The notes: a model not told the origin generated them from the sequence alone. DNA of 64,000 nt from Plasmodium relictum (GCF_900005765.1 NC_041679.1:1-64000); one strand, 5' to 3'; counted from the stretch's first letter, positions 53,801-64,000 are shown. A program made the numbers and translations.

Positions 53801-56800
53801 GAAAAACTTTTTATCCATTTTCCGAAGAAATCAATATCATTTAAAAAATATTTATCTATTATTTTTTTATAATTTTTCATAAAATGATCTTCTTTCATTT
53901 TCTTTCCATATAGTAAATCGTTATTATTAACTATGCAATAAGAATTTATTTTATTTATTTCCTTTTTGTTTTTATTTAAATTTTTAGAACTATTTTTATT
54001 TGAATCATTAGAAAAATTCTTATTAACAGCATTACTATTACAACCGTTACTATTATTATCTAAAATATCATTATTAACATCATTACTTTTATTATATTCA
54101 AAATTTAACTCCTTATCATTTGGATTTTCTTCATTATCTACAAAAGTTTTACAATTTTTATATATATTATTTTCATAAGGACAAAGTAAAAATATATTAG
54201 TTCGAATTGTTTTCCCGTAATAAATCATATTTTTAATATTTGATTTTTCTTCCTTATTAAATAAATTTAAAATTCTTTTTGATTCATTAATGTTATGAAT
54301 TTGTTTAAATTTGATACAAAATTTACATTTTTCATTATTTTCATTTTTTTTTAAATGATTAAAATGTTCTTTTTCTTCATCATAAGAAACCATTTTTTTA
54401 TTTTTTCCAATAGACGTGCTAACATTTATATCATTATTTAATTCTATATTGCTATAGTTCCTATCTGGCATATTTTCATTACTATATAAAAATGAGTTGT
54501 CGTTATTAACTCTTTTTTCTTCATTATTATTATTATTATCATAATCTACATAAAAATGAATATCGGGATATTTCTTTATATAACTTTTTATTTTTCTGTT
54601 TATTTCTTGCATTCTTAATAAATCAAAATTTAAAAACATTTTTTCATTATGATATGTATATAAAATTCTAAAATGATAAAAAAATATCCTTAATTTTTCT
54701 GCCATTAATATAAAACAAAAAATTAATTTACTAACAATTAAACATAATAAAAACAAATAATCATAAATATTCTCTTTGAATTTATTTTTATAAGCTAAAA
54801 AAAAAGTTTCACTTTTTGTAAATTCATTTTGGTTTAATATGCAATAAAGGCTTTTATTACTATTTTTTAGAAAAATCTCTTTTTTCTTTAAGTCATCATT
54901 ATTTATGCAATCATTGTATGATTCTTTTTCATTTTCACTTAAAAAATTATTACTTGTATAATTGTTATTATCGTTATATAATGTATTCATGCTACTGTTA
55001 AGATTATTATTTATATTATTAGTGCCATTATCATTATAATTTTTTAAGTTACTATTTGAATGTTCATCTTTTCCTGAGCTATTCATATTCATAAAAAATA
55101 AAAAATCATTTTTACTACCTTCTATTTTATTGAGAATACTTTCGTTAGTATAAAAATATAGGCATGTTTTATTTATCATGCTAGTGTTCATATTTAACCA
55201 ATTATAATTATTATCATGATTCATATTAAATTCTTTAAATTTTAAAACTTCATCAATTAATTTATTATCGAGTATACTATTTATAGTTATAGATTTTAGA
55301 TAATTAGATAAATCAACAAAAAATATATTTCTTATATGAATATTAACATTTGTTAAGGTATAGCTATACATTTTTTTTAATTCATTAAATAATTTTTTAT
55401 TTAATATTTTTAAATATATTTCTTGTCTTGTAGTATTATTTTTAGATAAATCATACCATTCTTCATAAAAAATTTTTATTATTTTCAATATGAAAATTAG
55501 TATCCTTTCATTTTTTTTTTTTTTTTTATATTCCTCTATATGCGATAAGATACATTTTTCTATATAAATATCTTTAAAAAATACTTCAATCATACTTATA
55601 ATATTTAAATTTCTTAATTTCATATATTTAAATAATAGATAATATAAATGAAATAATATGTATGTTTTTTTATATTTCTCTAAACTGTTAAAATAAGATT
55701 CACTGGGCATATATATATACTTTTTCATAACACTTTCATAATAACAATAATTTTTTTTCTTTTTATTATTTAAAAATGAAATATGAGTAAATATTAAGCA
55801 CAAATATTTTTCTATTAATTTTTCTATTTTAAACTTTTTCTTATTTTTGTTTAATAAATTCATTAATAACACTAATAAAATATCATAATCATTCTTTTTT
55901 TTTGATATAAAATTAATATAATCTTTGTTATATTTCAAATTTTCATCATCAATATGTATTTTATTATTTATTTCAAAATTACAATCATCACCTCTATACA
56001 ATTTATCATCATTTCTGTTACTATTATTTTTATTATCAACATTAGTGTAACTGTTATTACTTCTGTCATATATAGCAGCATCGTTATTAATACCTTCATA
56101 ATAAGAATTTTCAATTAATTCATTATTGTGATATTCAGAATTAGTAATTTTTTTATTGCCTTCTATTTTACATTCATTTTTTTTCTTTTTTTTTAATTTT
56201 TTAAAAAAAATTTCGAAAATAAAATTAATTATTTTTTCATAGGCTCTTGTAATAAACTCATTGTGTATATCATTTTTATAAAAATGGTCATAAAAATAAA
56301 AAAAAATTGTTTTACACACTCTCCTTATAATAGATTTGTTATACTTTTTATAAAGAAATACTCTTTCTTTCTTATGAAGTGTTTTCTCCAAAAAAAATAA
56401 AATAGACAAAGCTATGAATAAACAATTTTTATTGTTTAATTTTCTCGTATTTAATAGAAGAAAACTTATTTTACTTTTTACATGCACATTTTCATAAGCA
56501 TAAATAATTTTTTTTAAATACTTTTCTGCAATAGAATCAGAAAACTTTCTTTTATTCAAGTCATATATTTTTTCATACGTTAAATTATCTAAAAATTTTA
56601 AAGAATTTTGTTTAAACAACAATGAATTATTATTTTTTATCAGATAAATAAAATTCATGATAATAAAATCTTCTTTGCTTATATGTTTCCTTTTTAATGT
56701 TTCTATATCGAAGCATTTTACGTAATTATAAATAATAAATACTTTTATTTCTCTTTCTACATCTTTATCATATAATAAATGCATTTGATCATTTTCAATT

Positions 56801-59800
56801 TTATTAGATACAGAAATACTATTATTATTGTTTATATTTAATTTGTGAATCAGTATTTTTTTCATTACATCATCATTTAGAGAAAAGTTACTGTGGCATT
56901 TACTAATAAATAATTTGCATAATTTATTAGCAATATTAACTGTTTCTTCATTTATAAATTTATTTTCCATTATTGTTTTAATTAATAAGGGTATACTCTT
57001 ATAAATTTTCGAATTCATTTGTGAATTTTCATTAACCATATAGTATATAAAAAAATAAACGATTTCTTGTAAAAGAAAATTTATATTTTTATCAACGCAT
57101 GAATTATCTCCTTTGTTATTATATAAAATATTCTTATTATAACAATAATTGTTAACTAATTTGTTTATGAAAAAATCCTTCTTCTCTATTTTTTTTAATA
57201 GGAATAGAATCATAAAAGATATTTTTTTTTTAAAAAACGTATCATTTCTATCATCATTTTTCCTTAAAATCATTTCTTCCATATAAATTAAATTTTGAAT
57301 TACAAATTGTATATGCTTTTCCTTTTTTAAGATCATAAAGTTTGCATTTTTATTAATAAAACATAAATGTAGATAATAAAAATCTCCATATATATGTTTA
57401 TCAATTTCATATATCTTTTCTAAAAATTTCAACAGCTTCTTAAATAATTCCCCTTTTAAAATATTAATGAATAATATAAAACTTTTTTTATTTAAATAGT
57501 TAATTTTTAAAAAAAAATTATTTGAATAAAAATCATGTTCTTGTAAATACATATTGTAAAATGTTATGTTTTCTATATCTTTATATCTGCCTGTGCGCTT
57601 TATAAAAAAACTAAAATTTCTATTTATATCAGAAGAAATATAAAGATATACTCTTAAAATTTCGTTAATTTTCTTTACTAAAAATAACAAGATATCCATA
57701 TTTATATTATCATTTTCACTTATATATATGTAAACAATAAAATAATAATTTTTTAAAACACAAATTATATTGCATAAACTATAAAACAATTCTTCTTCAT
57801 TTCTAATTATGAAATTAAAAGTAATATCATCATTAAAATGAATATCCAAAATATTTTTACACTTATTTAAAATATTTTTAAAAAATGTCTCATTTTTATT
57901 ATCAGTTCTTACAAGTGTATCTTTTTGATCTATTAGAAAATTTGTAAGAAAATTCATTCGATTTTTCTTAAAAAATGTTTTATCTATTTTTGAATGATAT
58001 TTGGACAGTTTCTTTTTACTCTTAATATTTTTAATTGCCTTTAAAAAGAATTTTATATTTTTTTGAAATTTTAAAAATGTATTAAATGCGTTATCTTGTT
58101 CTTTTAATTCATTATAGTATGTACTATCTTTTTTATTTGTTAAATTTATAGTATTTTTTTTGTTTTCTTTAACTTTGCCATTATTTAAACTATTGCATAT
58201 GTATTTATCACTTTTATTATAGATTGAATTACTATCTGCATTTAGCTTCAATTCTTTTTTTTTAGTAAAAGAGTAAAATAACTCTTCTATACTCCTTCTT
58301 TTTTTTAATTTTTTTTTTAAATTAAAATAAATATGTGGATTAATTAATAAAACATATTTAATAAAATTTATATAATTTATGTACACTTTTACAATATCAT
58401 TGATAGTATAATCAAATATGTCACTGTTATTATTTTTTGTCTGTTTTTCTTCCTTATTATCTTTGATAATTTTTAACATTGGTACACCATTTAGTAAACT
58501 ATTTAAATTATTTGTAAAAAAAAATTCAATTATAAAATTAAAAAAAACAGATGACTCACAATTGTACATATTTTTGTTTCTATTTTTTTTATTATGGTTT
58601 TCTATGTTCTTTAATTTGTTTTTACATAAATTAAAAATTCTATAAAATAAAGACAGAGCTATAACAAATTCTCTTAAATTGTATATCTTCCTTAAATAGT
58701 TAAAATATAAATTTAAATCATCAAAATTTTTTGAATCAAAATAGCTTGTTTTTTTTAATAATCTATATAAAAATAATTCTGTGTAATAATAGTATTTTTC
58801 ATAGTACTTTTTGTTTTCTTCCTCTTCCTGAGTAACTAACTTTCTTCTATAATAAATAAAAATAAAAAATAAATTATCCAAAAAATTAAAATTCTCAATA
58901 GTAAAATAACAATTTTTAACCAATATCTTAATAAATACTTTATATATATTTTCGTTAATATTAAAAAATAAAGAAAAATCTTTTATTTCAATAATTTTTT
59001 TCTTATTATATAATTCATTTAATAATTTCTTTTTCAATTCACATTCATCAAATAAATTAATATAATTCTTAAGAAGAATAAGATGGAATATATATATATT
59101 ATCTTTGTTTATATTAACATTATTTAAAAAATAATGTAAACTTAATATATTATTATTCTCTTTATTACTTTCTGTTAATTCGGTTACCTTATCGTTTACG
59201 TCAATATTAAAAATATAATCATCTGAATCATTATTAATATGCTCATACTCTTTACCCTTTTTATTTAAATATATATTTTTATTATTACTCATATCATTGT
59301 TTAACACATTCTCTTGGTTGTCGTTTAATATATACTTGTTTATATAAGAGATATCAAACATATAATAAGAAGAAAGTAAATTATAAAAATAAGTCGATAT
59401 ATCTAATTTAATACTTTTCAGAAGTTTTATTTTGTCAATACCTTTAGGCATGTTTATAAAAGAATCAAGAGATAATATAAATAATGATATACATTTGTAT
59501 ATTTCTAAACAGTAGTACAAGTAAGATATAATAAAATAACTATAATAATGATGTTTGTTTCTTTTTGTTATTTTTAATAAAAATTTAGTTATATTCATAG
59601 GTATAAAAAAATATATTATTTCTTTTACTTTATTATGATAATTTACCTCATTTTCAAAATGGCATTTATAGTCGTTCAAATGCTTCATATTTTGAATTAA
59701 AACATTTTCGTCATTTATTATTTCATTATTGTTTATATGTGCTATTTTTTTTTTTTTATACACTTCTACAAGTATCTTATAGTTTATTAATTCTTTAAAT

Positions 59801-62064
59801 ATATTCAGAAATTCTGTGTTTCTTATCGCATCACTATTAATTTTGTTATAGATATATTTATAGTCAAAAAAATATTTTTCATATACATTTTCTTTTTTAA
59901 ATTGTACGATAAAATTATTTATACTATTAATGCTTTTTATTTCTTCTTTATTATCTAATTTTTTTTCATTTAAATTATTCGTGATTTCTAATTTTTTTCT
60001 TTTTTTTTCTTTTTTTAACTCTTCTTTTTTTTCCTTAACAATATTTATTTTTCTTTTTTTACTATTTATAATTAAAGTATCTTTATTTTCGTCATCACAT
60101 TCTCTATTTAAATTAAAATTAAAAAAAAATTTGTTTATCTTCATTTCTTTCACTTGAAAAGAAAATAAGTCATTTAATCCTCCACTTGTAATTGCTGTTT
60201 TTTTTTTTTTTTTAGTTGATTGAACATTGTGTATGAAGAAAATTTTATTTAAATCAATAAATAAGTTAAGAAATAAAAAGAAAAAAAGTGTATTATCAAA
60301 ATTTATTATAAAATTTTTATTATTCTTGTAATATAAGTTAATAAAATGCTGATATTTAGCCATAGTTTTTACAATTACATAATGATTTATAAAATACTTT
60401 ATTTTTAATTCAGTTAAAAATGTAAAAAAATTATCATAAACTCTACCATTAATTATTTTTTTATTGTTATTATTATTATCTTTCATATTATTATTAATTA
60501 GAAATTGTTTTGTTTCAGTAAGGCAGGTACCTATATATAATTCTAAAATCTTAAAAATTAAACAAATTCTATGAATTTCATTTTTTTTTATTTTTAATAT
60601 AAAGATATTATTTATTTCAAGAAAATTTGTATTTTTCATATTCTTTATATATTTTATTAAATCATTATAATTATTCATAACTAAGGATTCCTTGTCTTTA
60701 TTATTATTTAACACTAAATAATATAATTTTTCTTTTTTTTTTTTTTTTTGTAATTCATATTCATTCAATTGCTTATTAGAAGTTTTAATAAGAAACATGT
60801 ACTGGTGATTAAATTTGTTATTTTTATAAATAATATTAAATTTTTTTTCTTTTAACATATTGTTTATAAAAAAAAGCAAGGAAGTTTCAATACAATTTTG
60901 AGTATCATTTAGAAATATACTTAACAACTTAATGATAATATTAAAAATGTTCATATATTTATAATTTTCACTTCTTTTTAAAATTTCATATAATGACAAC
61001 ATAATATAATATCTAAAATTTTCATTACAATCAATAAATATTTCATATAATTCTTCACATATGTTATCAAAATATTTATACAAATCGTCATTTTTTGAGA
61101 AAGATAAGTAACAATATAGAGAATAAATTAATATTGATACTCTTACTATTTCAAATTCACTTTTGCTTATCTTTGACTTTTTATTTCTTTTTTTTGTATC
61201 ATCTATTATTTTTTTTCTATATATTTTAGTTTCCCCATTTTTTTGTTTTATCAATAACTCGCTAAAAAAATCACAATTTTTTATAATCTTATTTATATTC
61301 TTGTCGCTTAGATTTCTTATATTTTTAAAAACTAAAAATTTATATAAAAAAGTTAATTCTTTTTCTAACCATTCTTTTCTAAACATGTTTTGCTTTTGTT
61401 GTTCCTCCTTTTCATCTGAAAACACTAGCTTCTTTTTTTCATTTTCTTCTTTTTCTTCATTTAATTCATTTTTATGTTCTAATTCAGCAATAATGTTAAT
61501 ATTTTTTTTTAATTTAATCAAGTTAAATAATAAAGACGATGTAAAAAACATGTAATGGAATTTTTCGTGAAACAATAAAAAATAAAAAATAGTTCTTAAA
61601 ATAAATATTCTATTGTAACTAAATTTATTTAAAATAATAACTTCAATAAAGTCTAAATTTTCACAAATGAACAATCCAAGATTAATGAAATGTAATGATT
61701 TTTCAAAATTTTCTTTTTTTATTTCTTTGTTTCCATTTATTTCATTTTCGTATTTTTTTCGAAATTTATTATATAAAACCCAATTTAAAGTATAAAATAA
61801 AATTTCAATATAATCTAAATTAATTTCATGTATTAATTTTGATGACTTGCTTTTCTCTATTTCATTTGACAAAGCAAATATAACTACATCAGAATAATTA
61901 TTTTCTAATATTATGTTAACAAAATTATCATATTCTTCATCACTAATAATATTATTATGGTCTATTAATAAATACAAATTTTTTATTGCTATCTGTATTT
62001 TTCTTTCATTGTTACTATTTAATAGTATACATATATCTTTTATTTTACATTCTATATTACTCAT
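50896..62064 (-). CDS. Giant helical-repeat protein, possible URB1/NPA1-like ribosome biogenesis factor
   Basis: A single uninterrupted frame of 3722 residues. It has no signal peptide and no convincing membrane domain; it is leucine/isoleucine-rich with many amphipathic helices, interrupted by Asn/Lys inserts. The N-terminus (NERKIQIAIKNLYLLIDHNN) looks like an armadillo/HEAT-type start. Around residue 2756 the block NALKILIFCLSSNDLIIRMI followed by SIKGLSIFYQLLENSF resembles the C-terminal (NopRA1) region of URB1/Npa1. That region has an 'L.S.d...R..A...L..fy..le' pattern and is followed by a segment on the neighbouring helices (YLYFFMKKLKYSVEPNSYYI). URB1 is a very long nucleolar protein needed for early 60S assembly, which fits length and style. 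The match is to a pattern remembered from the family, so the function is tentative. The existence of the gene is certain from its 11-kb frame. Confidence 0.6.
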   Translation of the reverse strand: MSNIECKIKDICILLNSNNERKIQIAIKNLYLLIDHNNIISDEEYDNFVNIILENNYSDVVIFALSNEIEKSKSSKLIHEINLDYIEILFYTLNWVLYNKFRKKYENEINGNKEIKKENFEKSLHFINLGLFICENLDFIEVIILNKFSYNRIFILRTIFYFLLFHEKFHYMFFTSSLLFNLIKLKKNINIIAELEHKNELNEEKEENEKKKLVFSDEKEEQQKQNMFRKEWLEKELTFLYKFLVFKNIRNLSDKNINKIIKNCDFFSELLIKQKNGETKIYRKKIIDDTKKRNKKSKISKSEFEIVRVSILIYSLYCYLSFSKNDDLYKYFDNICEELYEIFIDCNENFRYYIMLSLYEILKRSENYKYMNIFNIIIKLLSIFLNDTQNCIETSLLFFINNMLKEKKFNIIYKNNKFNHQYMFLIKTSNKQLNEYELQKKKKKEKLYYLVLNNNKDKESLVMNNYNDLIKYIKNMKNTNFLEINNIFILKIKKNEIHRICLIFKILELYIGTCLTETKQFLINNNMKDNNNNNKKIINGRVYDNFFTFLTELKIKYFINHYVIVKTMAKYQHFINLYYKNNKNFIINFDNTLFFFLFLNLFIDLNKIFFIHNVQSTKKKKKTAITSGGLNDLFSFQVKEMKINKFFFNFNLNRECDDENKDTLIINSKKRKINIVKEKKEELKKEKKRKKLEITNNLNEKKLDNKEEIKSINSINNFIVQFKKENVYEKYFFDYKYIYNKINSDAIRNTEFLNIFKELINYKILVEVYKKKKIAHINNNEIINDENVLIQNMKHLNDYKCHFENEVNYHNKVKEIIYFFIPMNITKFLLKITKRNKHHYYSYFIISYLYYCLEIYKCISLFILSLDSFINMPKGIDKIKLLKSIKLDISTYFYNLLSSYYMFDISYINKYILNDNQENVLNNDMSNNKNIYLNKKGKEYEHINNDSDDYIFNIDVNDKVTELTESNKENNNILSLHYFLNNVNINKDNIYIFHLILLKNYINLFDECELKKKLLNELYNKKKIIEIKDFSLFFNINENIYKVFIKILVKNCYFTIENFNFLDNLFFIFIYYRRKLVTQEEEENKKYYEKYYYYTELFLYRLLKKTSYFDSKNFDDLNLYFNYLRKIYNLREFVIALSLFYRIFNLCKNKLKNIENHNKKNRNKNMYNCESSVFFNFIIEFFFTNNLNSLLNGVPMLKIIKDNKEEKQTKNNNSDIFDYTINDIVKVYINYINFIKYVLLINPHIYFNLKKKLKKRRSIEELFYSFTKKKELKLNADSNSIYNKSDKYICNSLNNGKVKENKKNTINLTNKKDSTYYNELKEQDNAFNTFLKFQKNIKFFLKAIKNIKSKKKLSKYHSKIDKTFFKKNRMNFLTNFLIDQKDTLVRTDNKNETFFKNILNKCKNILDIHFNDDITFNFIIRNEEELFYSLCNIICVLKNYYFIVYIYISENDNINMDILLFLVKKINEILRVYLYISSDINRNFSFFIKRTGRYKDIENITFYNMYLQEHDFYSNNFFLKINYLNKKSFILFINILKGELFKKLLKFLEKIYEIDKHIYGDFYYLHLCFINKNANFMILKKEKHIQFVIQNLIYMEEMILRKNDDRNDTFFKKKISFMILFLLKKIEKKDFFINKLVNNYCYNKNILYNNKGDNSCVDKNINFLLQEIVYFFIYYMVNENSQMNSKIYKSIPLLIKTIMENKFINEETVNIANKLCKLFISKCHSNFSLNDDVMKKILIHKLNINNNNSISVSNKIENDQMHLLYDKDVEREIKVFIIYNYVKCFDIETLKRKHISKEDFIIMNFIYLIKNNNSLLFKQNSLKFLDNLTYEKIYDLNKRKFSDSIAEKYLKKIIYAYENVHVKSKISFLLLNTRKLNNKNCLFIALSILFFLEKTLHKKERVFLYKKYNKSIIRRVCKTIFFYFYDHFYKNDIHNEFITRAYEKIINFIFEIFFKKLKKKKKNECKIEGNKKITNSEYHNNELIENSYYEGINNDAAIYDRSNNSYTNVDNKNNSNRNDDKLYRGDDCNFEINNKIHIDDENLKYNKDYINFISKKKNDYDILLVLLMNLLNKNKKKFKIEKLIEKYLCLIFTHISFLNNKKKKNYCYYESVMKKYIYMPSESYFNSLEKYKKTYILFHLYYLLFKYMKLRNLNIISMIEVFFKDIYIEKCILSHIEEYKKKKKNERILIFILKIIKIFYEEWYDLSKNNTTRQEIYLKILNKKLFNELKKMYSYTLTNVNIHIRNIFFVDLSNYLKSITINSILDNKLIDEVLKFKEFNMNHDNNYNWLNMNTSMINKTCLYFYTNESILNKIEGSKNDFLFFMNMNSSGKDEHSNSNLKNYNDNGTNNINNNLNSSMNTLYNDNNNYTSNNFLSENEKESYNDCINNDDLKKKEIFLKNSNKSLYCILNQNEFTKSETFFLAYKNKFKENIYDYLFLLCLIVSKLIFCFILMAEKLRIFFYHFRILYTYHNEKMFLNFDLLRMQEINRKIKSYIKKYPDIHFYVDYDNNNNNEEKRVNNDNSFLYSNENMPDRNYSNIELNNDINVSTSIGKNKKMVSYDEEKEHFNHLKKNENNEKCKFCIKFKQIHNINESKRILNLFNKEEKSNIKNMIYYGKTIRTNIFLLCPYENNIYKNCKTFVDNEENPNDKELNFEYNKSNDVNNDILDNNSNGCNSNAVNKNFSNDSNKNSSKNLNKNKKEINKINSYCIVNNNDLLYGKKMKEDHFMKNYKKIIDKYFLNDIDFFGKWIKSFSMNALKILIFCLSSNDLIIRMISIKGLSIFYQLLENSFLLYKIRKKLNSFNKNTTENDYKEKSTVLKKKKKKLIIPFKELFYLYFFMKKLKYSVEPNSYYINPCVSSYSFFFINEIYKKSSMVSTLKNMIKDKVFSIHFFHAYLNSLFNSNNYISLNIINFFIISNQALFSTSYVLKECDKKNDENNCKYITNDDENNNNYKTNNYPKEECNINCSKHESNVINKSFYATSHFTNRMVPDFDNDDNLEEIYDENSIIKKDNEITDKLFYIESNYKNSIKTIYNILNKNNIFEIYLSIFFNNYLNHNLLKKFMILLITSSNILNIQDIYCDGINITKYFKSNNNNNDFRVHDNYYNNLNNNYYNENDNDFNNYNINYYKNNENSCINNNNDTYNKTMNNFNIYNSIKNNDSNVDYYFKNNLILKLITKNNILLWIDYIMHQKLFFEEMAIQYPTSFMFPILNFYDLINENESYYSNFIYNKIKGLEEEEEKYLCFIKNEDNYIPNNINLYSDIQACKNIEEKRLTDKIIDSCIDTTLNEIEKKCENRIPLLYGDNSIENDIIKKQEDIIINKNNHNTTAIEYLDKIIKKKYIIGYSFKESYDKISELFFYISLFINNTVSNLFYSCLDYSNIFNNMLLYKEKKIIKHFILKNAYNIIHKKVDTKFEIRNYWYNSFHKAISFKIRSFLFIDSEGKMKNTSLNIFSHLIKIIRNLNRSLYYIFFNLFHKEYFMLFIYSEISKKSSKKFYNIKNHNLNNLKVCKVFLKYIYLIFNILFNICTNLFDKNEPTNNLCNSISTKVIVENFFINEDISLIINEIMIFFENIVIIYNYFNSYFSKSSKRSNNKYEINILTREKIKWNKKGNHIKKEKKSIQTFHLDDHKNLLREIHKRSPKSSNYYLYKKIILYVLDMIHKNCYKNTKHFHYIFLNKLVTIYHFLKPNYTPKIYLYIYEIFNIIKKDRFEAFLKQIL

Positions 62065-62126
62065 TTTTAAATTTTTTTATTTTTTTTATTTTTTATTTTT
62101 TTTTTTCATTTAGCACATAATATTAA

Positions 62127-62206
<80 letters not shown>

Positions 62207-62916
62207 GTTTTAGAAAAAAACTAAAACATTAATCTATTTAAAAATAATTTATGTTTTTATAAATTTAATAATTTTTCATTATTTCAAAAAATCTATTATT
62301 TTATGTAACAGATAAACCAAATTTATTTTTTAATTGAATTTTTTTTTTTTTTCTTTGGTATTCTTGTTTTAATTAAATTAAAAAAGATTTGCAGAAATAT
62401 ATTTTATAATATTTTATTAAAATTTAACAAATAAAAGAATTATATATATACATATAAATGAAATAAAAAAAAAATTTTAATTAAAATAAAATAACATCGT
62501 AAATATCTATTAAAAAATTTATATAGAAAATTAAAAATAAAATTTTATATAAAAAGGAAAAATAAGATTTATCTTTATCTATGTTAATTAAAAGCATATT
62601 CTTTAAAAAATAAAGTACTATATATTATTATAAATTTGTTTAAAGTTCGTATGAAAAAAAAAAAAAAAAAAAAAAAATGATGCATGGATGAAATAATATA
62701 AAAAATTTATTTAAAAGAATATATACATATTTTTTCAGTAGGTTATTTTACTTTTTGAACATATAAATAATAAGATACATGTAAATAAATAATATATATA
62801 TTTTACTAGAATACAAAAATTTATACAATCAATGTAAATAAATTTTTTTTATATATTTAAATAAAAAAAAAAAATGTTAATGAATTTTTTTTTTTTTTAA
62901 ATAATATTAAAATGTA
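62065..62916. promoter_or_regulatory. Intergenic region with (AT)n microsatellite
   Basis: About 0.85 kb holding the promoter of the giant gene and the 3' end of the next minus-strand gene. A pure AT dinucleotide tract covers about 62133-62200. No other structure recognised. Confidence 0.6.
62133..62200. repeat. (AT)34 microsatellite
   Basis: 68 bases of uninterrupted AT about 70 bp upstream of the giant gene start on the minus strand. Likely length-polymorphic. Confidence 0.93.
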
Positions 62917-64000
62917 TTATTCATATTTATTTTTGTAATTTTCAGAAAGAGAATTTATTACATTATATATTAAATGATTTTTTTTATCGAGAAAGAAAAG
63001 TTCCGAATTATTCAAAATAAAATTTTTAGAAAAAGTCATAAAAAATAAACTTAAATTTTTAAAAAAGTTCTGAAATAGATAAAATTGATCATTTAAATCT
63101 TTCACACAACAATTTTTATGAAGAATAAATCTTTTATTATACATATTTTTTTTAAATATCAGTCTCTTAAAATTTTTGTTGAATAAGCAAATGTTGGCTA
63201 TGTATAACTCATAATTATTAACACAATAATTTCTATTGTTTAAATAATTCAATAAATTGTTGTCATATAATAAATTTTTTTTTTTTTTTTTTTGTTTTTC
63301 TACAAATAAAAATTTTTCAACGTCTTCTTCATTAGCAGTGTTGGATGAAGAGACATCTGAATTATTGTTAATTGCTTTTTGTTTTTTATCCGTTATTTCT
63401 ATGAATAATTCATTAAAGCTGTTAGTCAAAATATTTTTATTTAAATTTAATTCAAAAAATGTAAAAACATCTTTCATAAATATGGGAACACTCAAATATT
63501 TCGAAAATATTTCTTGCACATCTGAAACAAATGAGTTATCTTCAATATTTTTATTAAAAAAATTATCATTAAAATATGAATTATCAATTAAATCCTGGTT
63601 ATCTCCATATCTTATAATATTTTTATCATTTATACAAACATCCCACATTTTCACAAATAAATCATGCTTTTCTTTTCTGTAGAAATAGGAAAGTAATTTA
63701 TTATATTTTTTTCTTAAACTTGTGTTCTTTTCACTTTTTTTTATCAAATAATATATTCCTAATTTTTTTAAAAAAAAAAAATCTTTTTTTAAAAATATTT
63801 CTTTTACTAAATTATTTTCTTTTAACAATTTATTTTTACGCTTTTGAAAAGAATTTCTCATTTTAGTTCTTATAAATTCTTCCTCAATAATAAAAAAAAT
63901 TTTTGAATTTGTACATTCTCTTATATTTTTATTACTTGTTATATCTCCATACGTATTGCTTTCATTATGTGTATTACTTTTTTTAAAGTTCTCACATATT
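62917..64000 (-). CDS. Unknown protein, 5'-partial at the window edge
   Basis: The frame from the stop at 62917-62919 is open all the way to base 64000, about 360 codons, so the true start lies outside the window. An ATG at 63859-63861 exists, but coding-like sequence continues upstream of it in the same frame (NSKIFFIIEEEFIRTK directly before it). The visible part is basic and rich in Lys, Leu, Asn and Phe. It has an acidic central segment near SNTANEEDVEKFLF and a lysine run encoded by an A-tract (about 63277-63293). It ends in a helical section rich in F and L (YLFQNFFKNLSLFFMTFSKN). I do not recognise a family. Confidence 0.75.
   Translation of the reverse strand, partial: ICENFKKSNTHNESNTYGDITSNKNIRECTNSKIFFIIEEEFIRTKMRNSFQKRKNKLLKENNLVKEIFLKKDFFFLKKLGIYYLIKKSEKNTSLRKKYNKLLSYFYRKEKHDLFVKMWDVCINDKNIIRYGDNQDLIDNSYFNDNFFNKNIEDNSFVSDVQEIFSKYLSVPIFMKDVFTFFELNLNKNILTNSFNELFIEITDKKQKAINNNSDVSSSNTANEEDVEKFLFVEKQKKKKKNLLYDNNLLNYLNNRNYCVNNYELYIANICLFNKNFKRLIFKKNMYNKRFILHKNCCVKDLNDQFYLFQNFFKNLSLFFMTFSKNFILNNSELFFLDKKNHLIYNVINSLSENYKNKYE

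Noticed and set aside
63257-63682. 141-codon plus-strand frame
   Set aside because: Antisense to the partial minus-strand gene, whose frame is longer and open to the window edge.
1-64000. CRISPR arrays, bacterial operons, riboswitches or prophage
   Set aside because: No spaced identical repeats of the right form and all evidence points to a eukaryotic nuclear genome.

Overview
The window is nuclear DNA of a malaria parasite (Plasmodium). It is extremely AT-rich, has long homopolymer and (TA)n runs between genes, and its long single-exon genes carry Asn/Lys-rich low-complexity inserts. It also has an apicomplexan-type LSU rRNA, an 11-nt intron in tRNA-Tyr, and an ookinete chitinase. That chitinase is the long form with a C-terminal chitin-binding domain and is 587 residues from its first ATG, which best fits my memory of the avian-parasite enzyme CHT1 of P. 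gallinaceum. The species call is therefore an inference (P. gallinaceum or a close avian relative). A 300-base N gap at 6774-7073 and one N at 49528 show that this is a draft assembly.

Layout. Bases 1-680 are the 3' end of a 28S rRNA gene. About 3.3 kb of almost featureless AT follows, ending in a promoter with several AP2-O-type hexamers in front of the chitinase (3990-5753). After the assembly gap, 7.07-9.5 kb holds two diverged copies of one segment, each ending in decayed coding sequence with a hydrophobic, signal-peptide-like start. These look like relics of a subtelomeric multigene family. A 43-bp-arm inverted repeat (12010-12152) and tRNA-Ala and tRNA-Tyr genes come next.

From 15.3 kb on the region looks like conserved chromosome core. 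In order: a four-exon secreted EF-hand protein with a suspicious in-frame stop (-); a 1690-aa Vps54-like protein (+); a CIA2/MIP18 Fe-S targeting protein (+); an RBBP5/Swd1-like COMPASS subunit (-); a small mitochondrial-looking protein (+); a 713-aa unknown (-); a 2064-aa UPF1-like SF1 helicase with upstream double-stranded-RNA-binding-like domains (+); a ten-exon SF-assemblin (+) that only appears once exons are joined; a cysteine-rich secreted protein (-); an 893-aa coiled-coil protein with a 218-residue repeat tract (+); a 3722-aa helical-repeat giant, possibly URB1/NPA1-like (-); and a 5'-partial gene running off the right edge (-).

The genes do not form operons; each has its own AT-rich promoter. 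Recognisable themes are mosquito-stage invasion (chitinase), chromatin (RBBP5-like), RNA metabolism (helicase, URB1-like), cytosolic Fe-S assembly (CIA2), membrane traffic (Vps54-like) and the cell-division/flagellar cytoskeleton (SF-assemblin, possible dynein-arm docking coiled coil). All functional calls come from reading translated sequence. No database search was possible.
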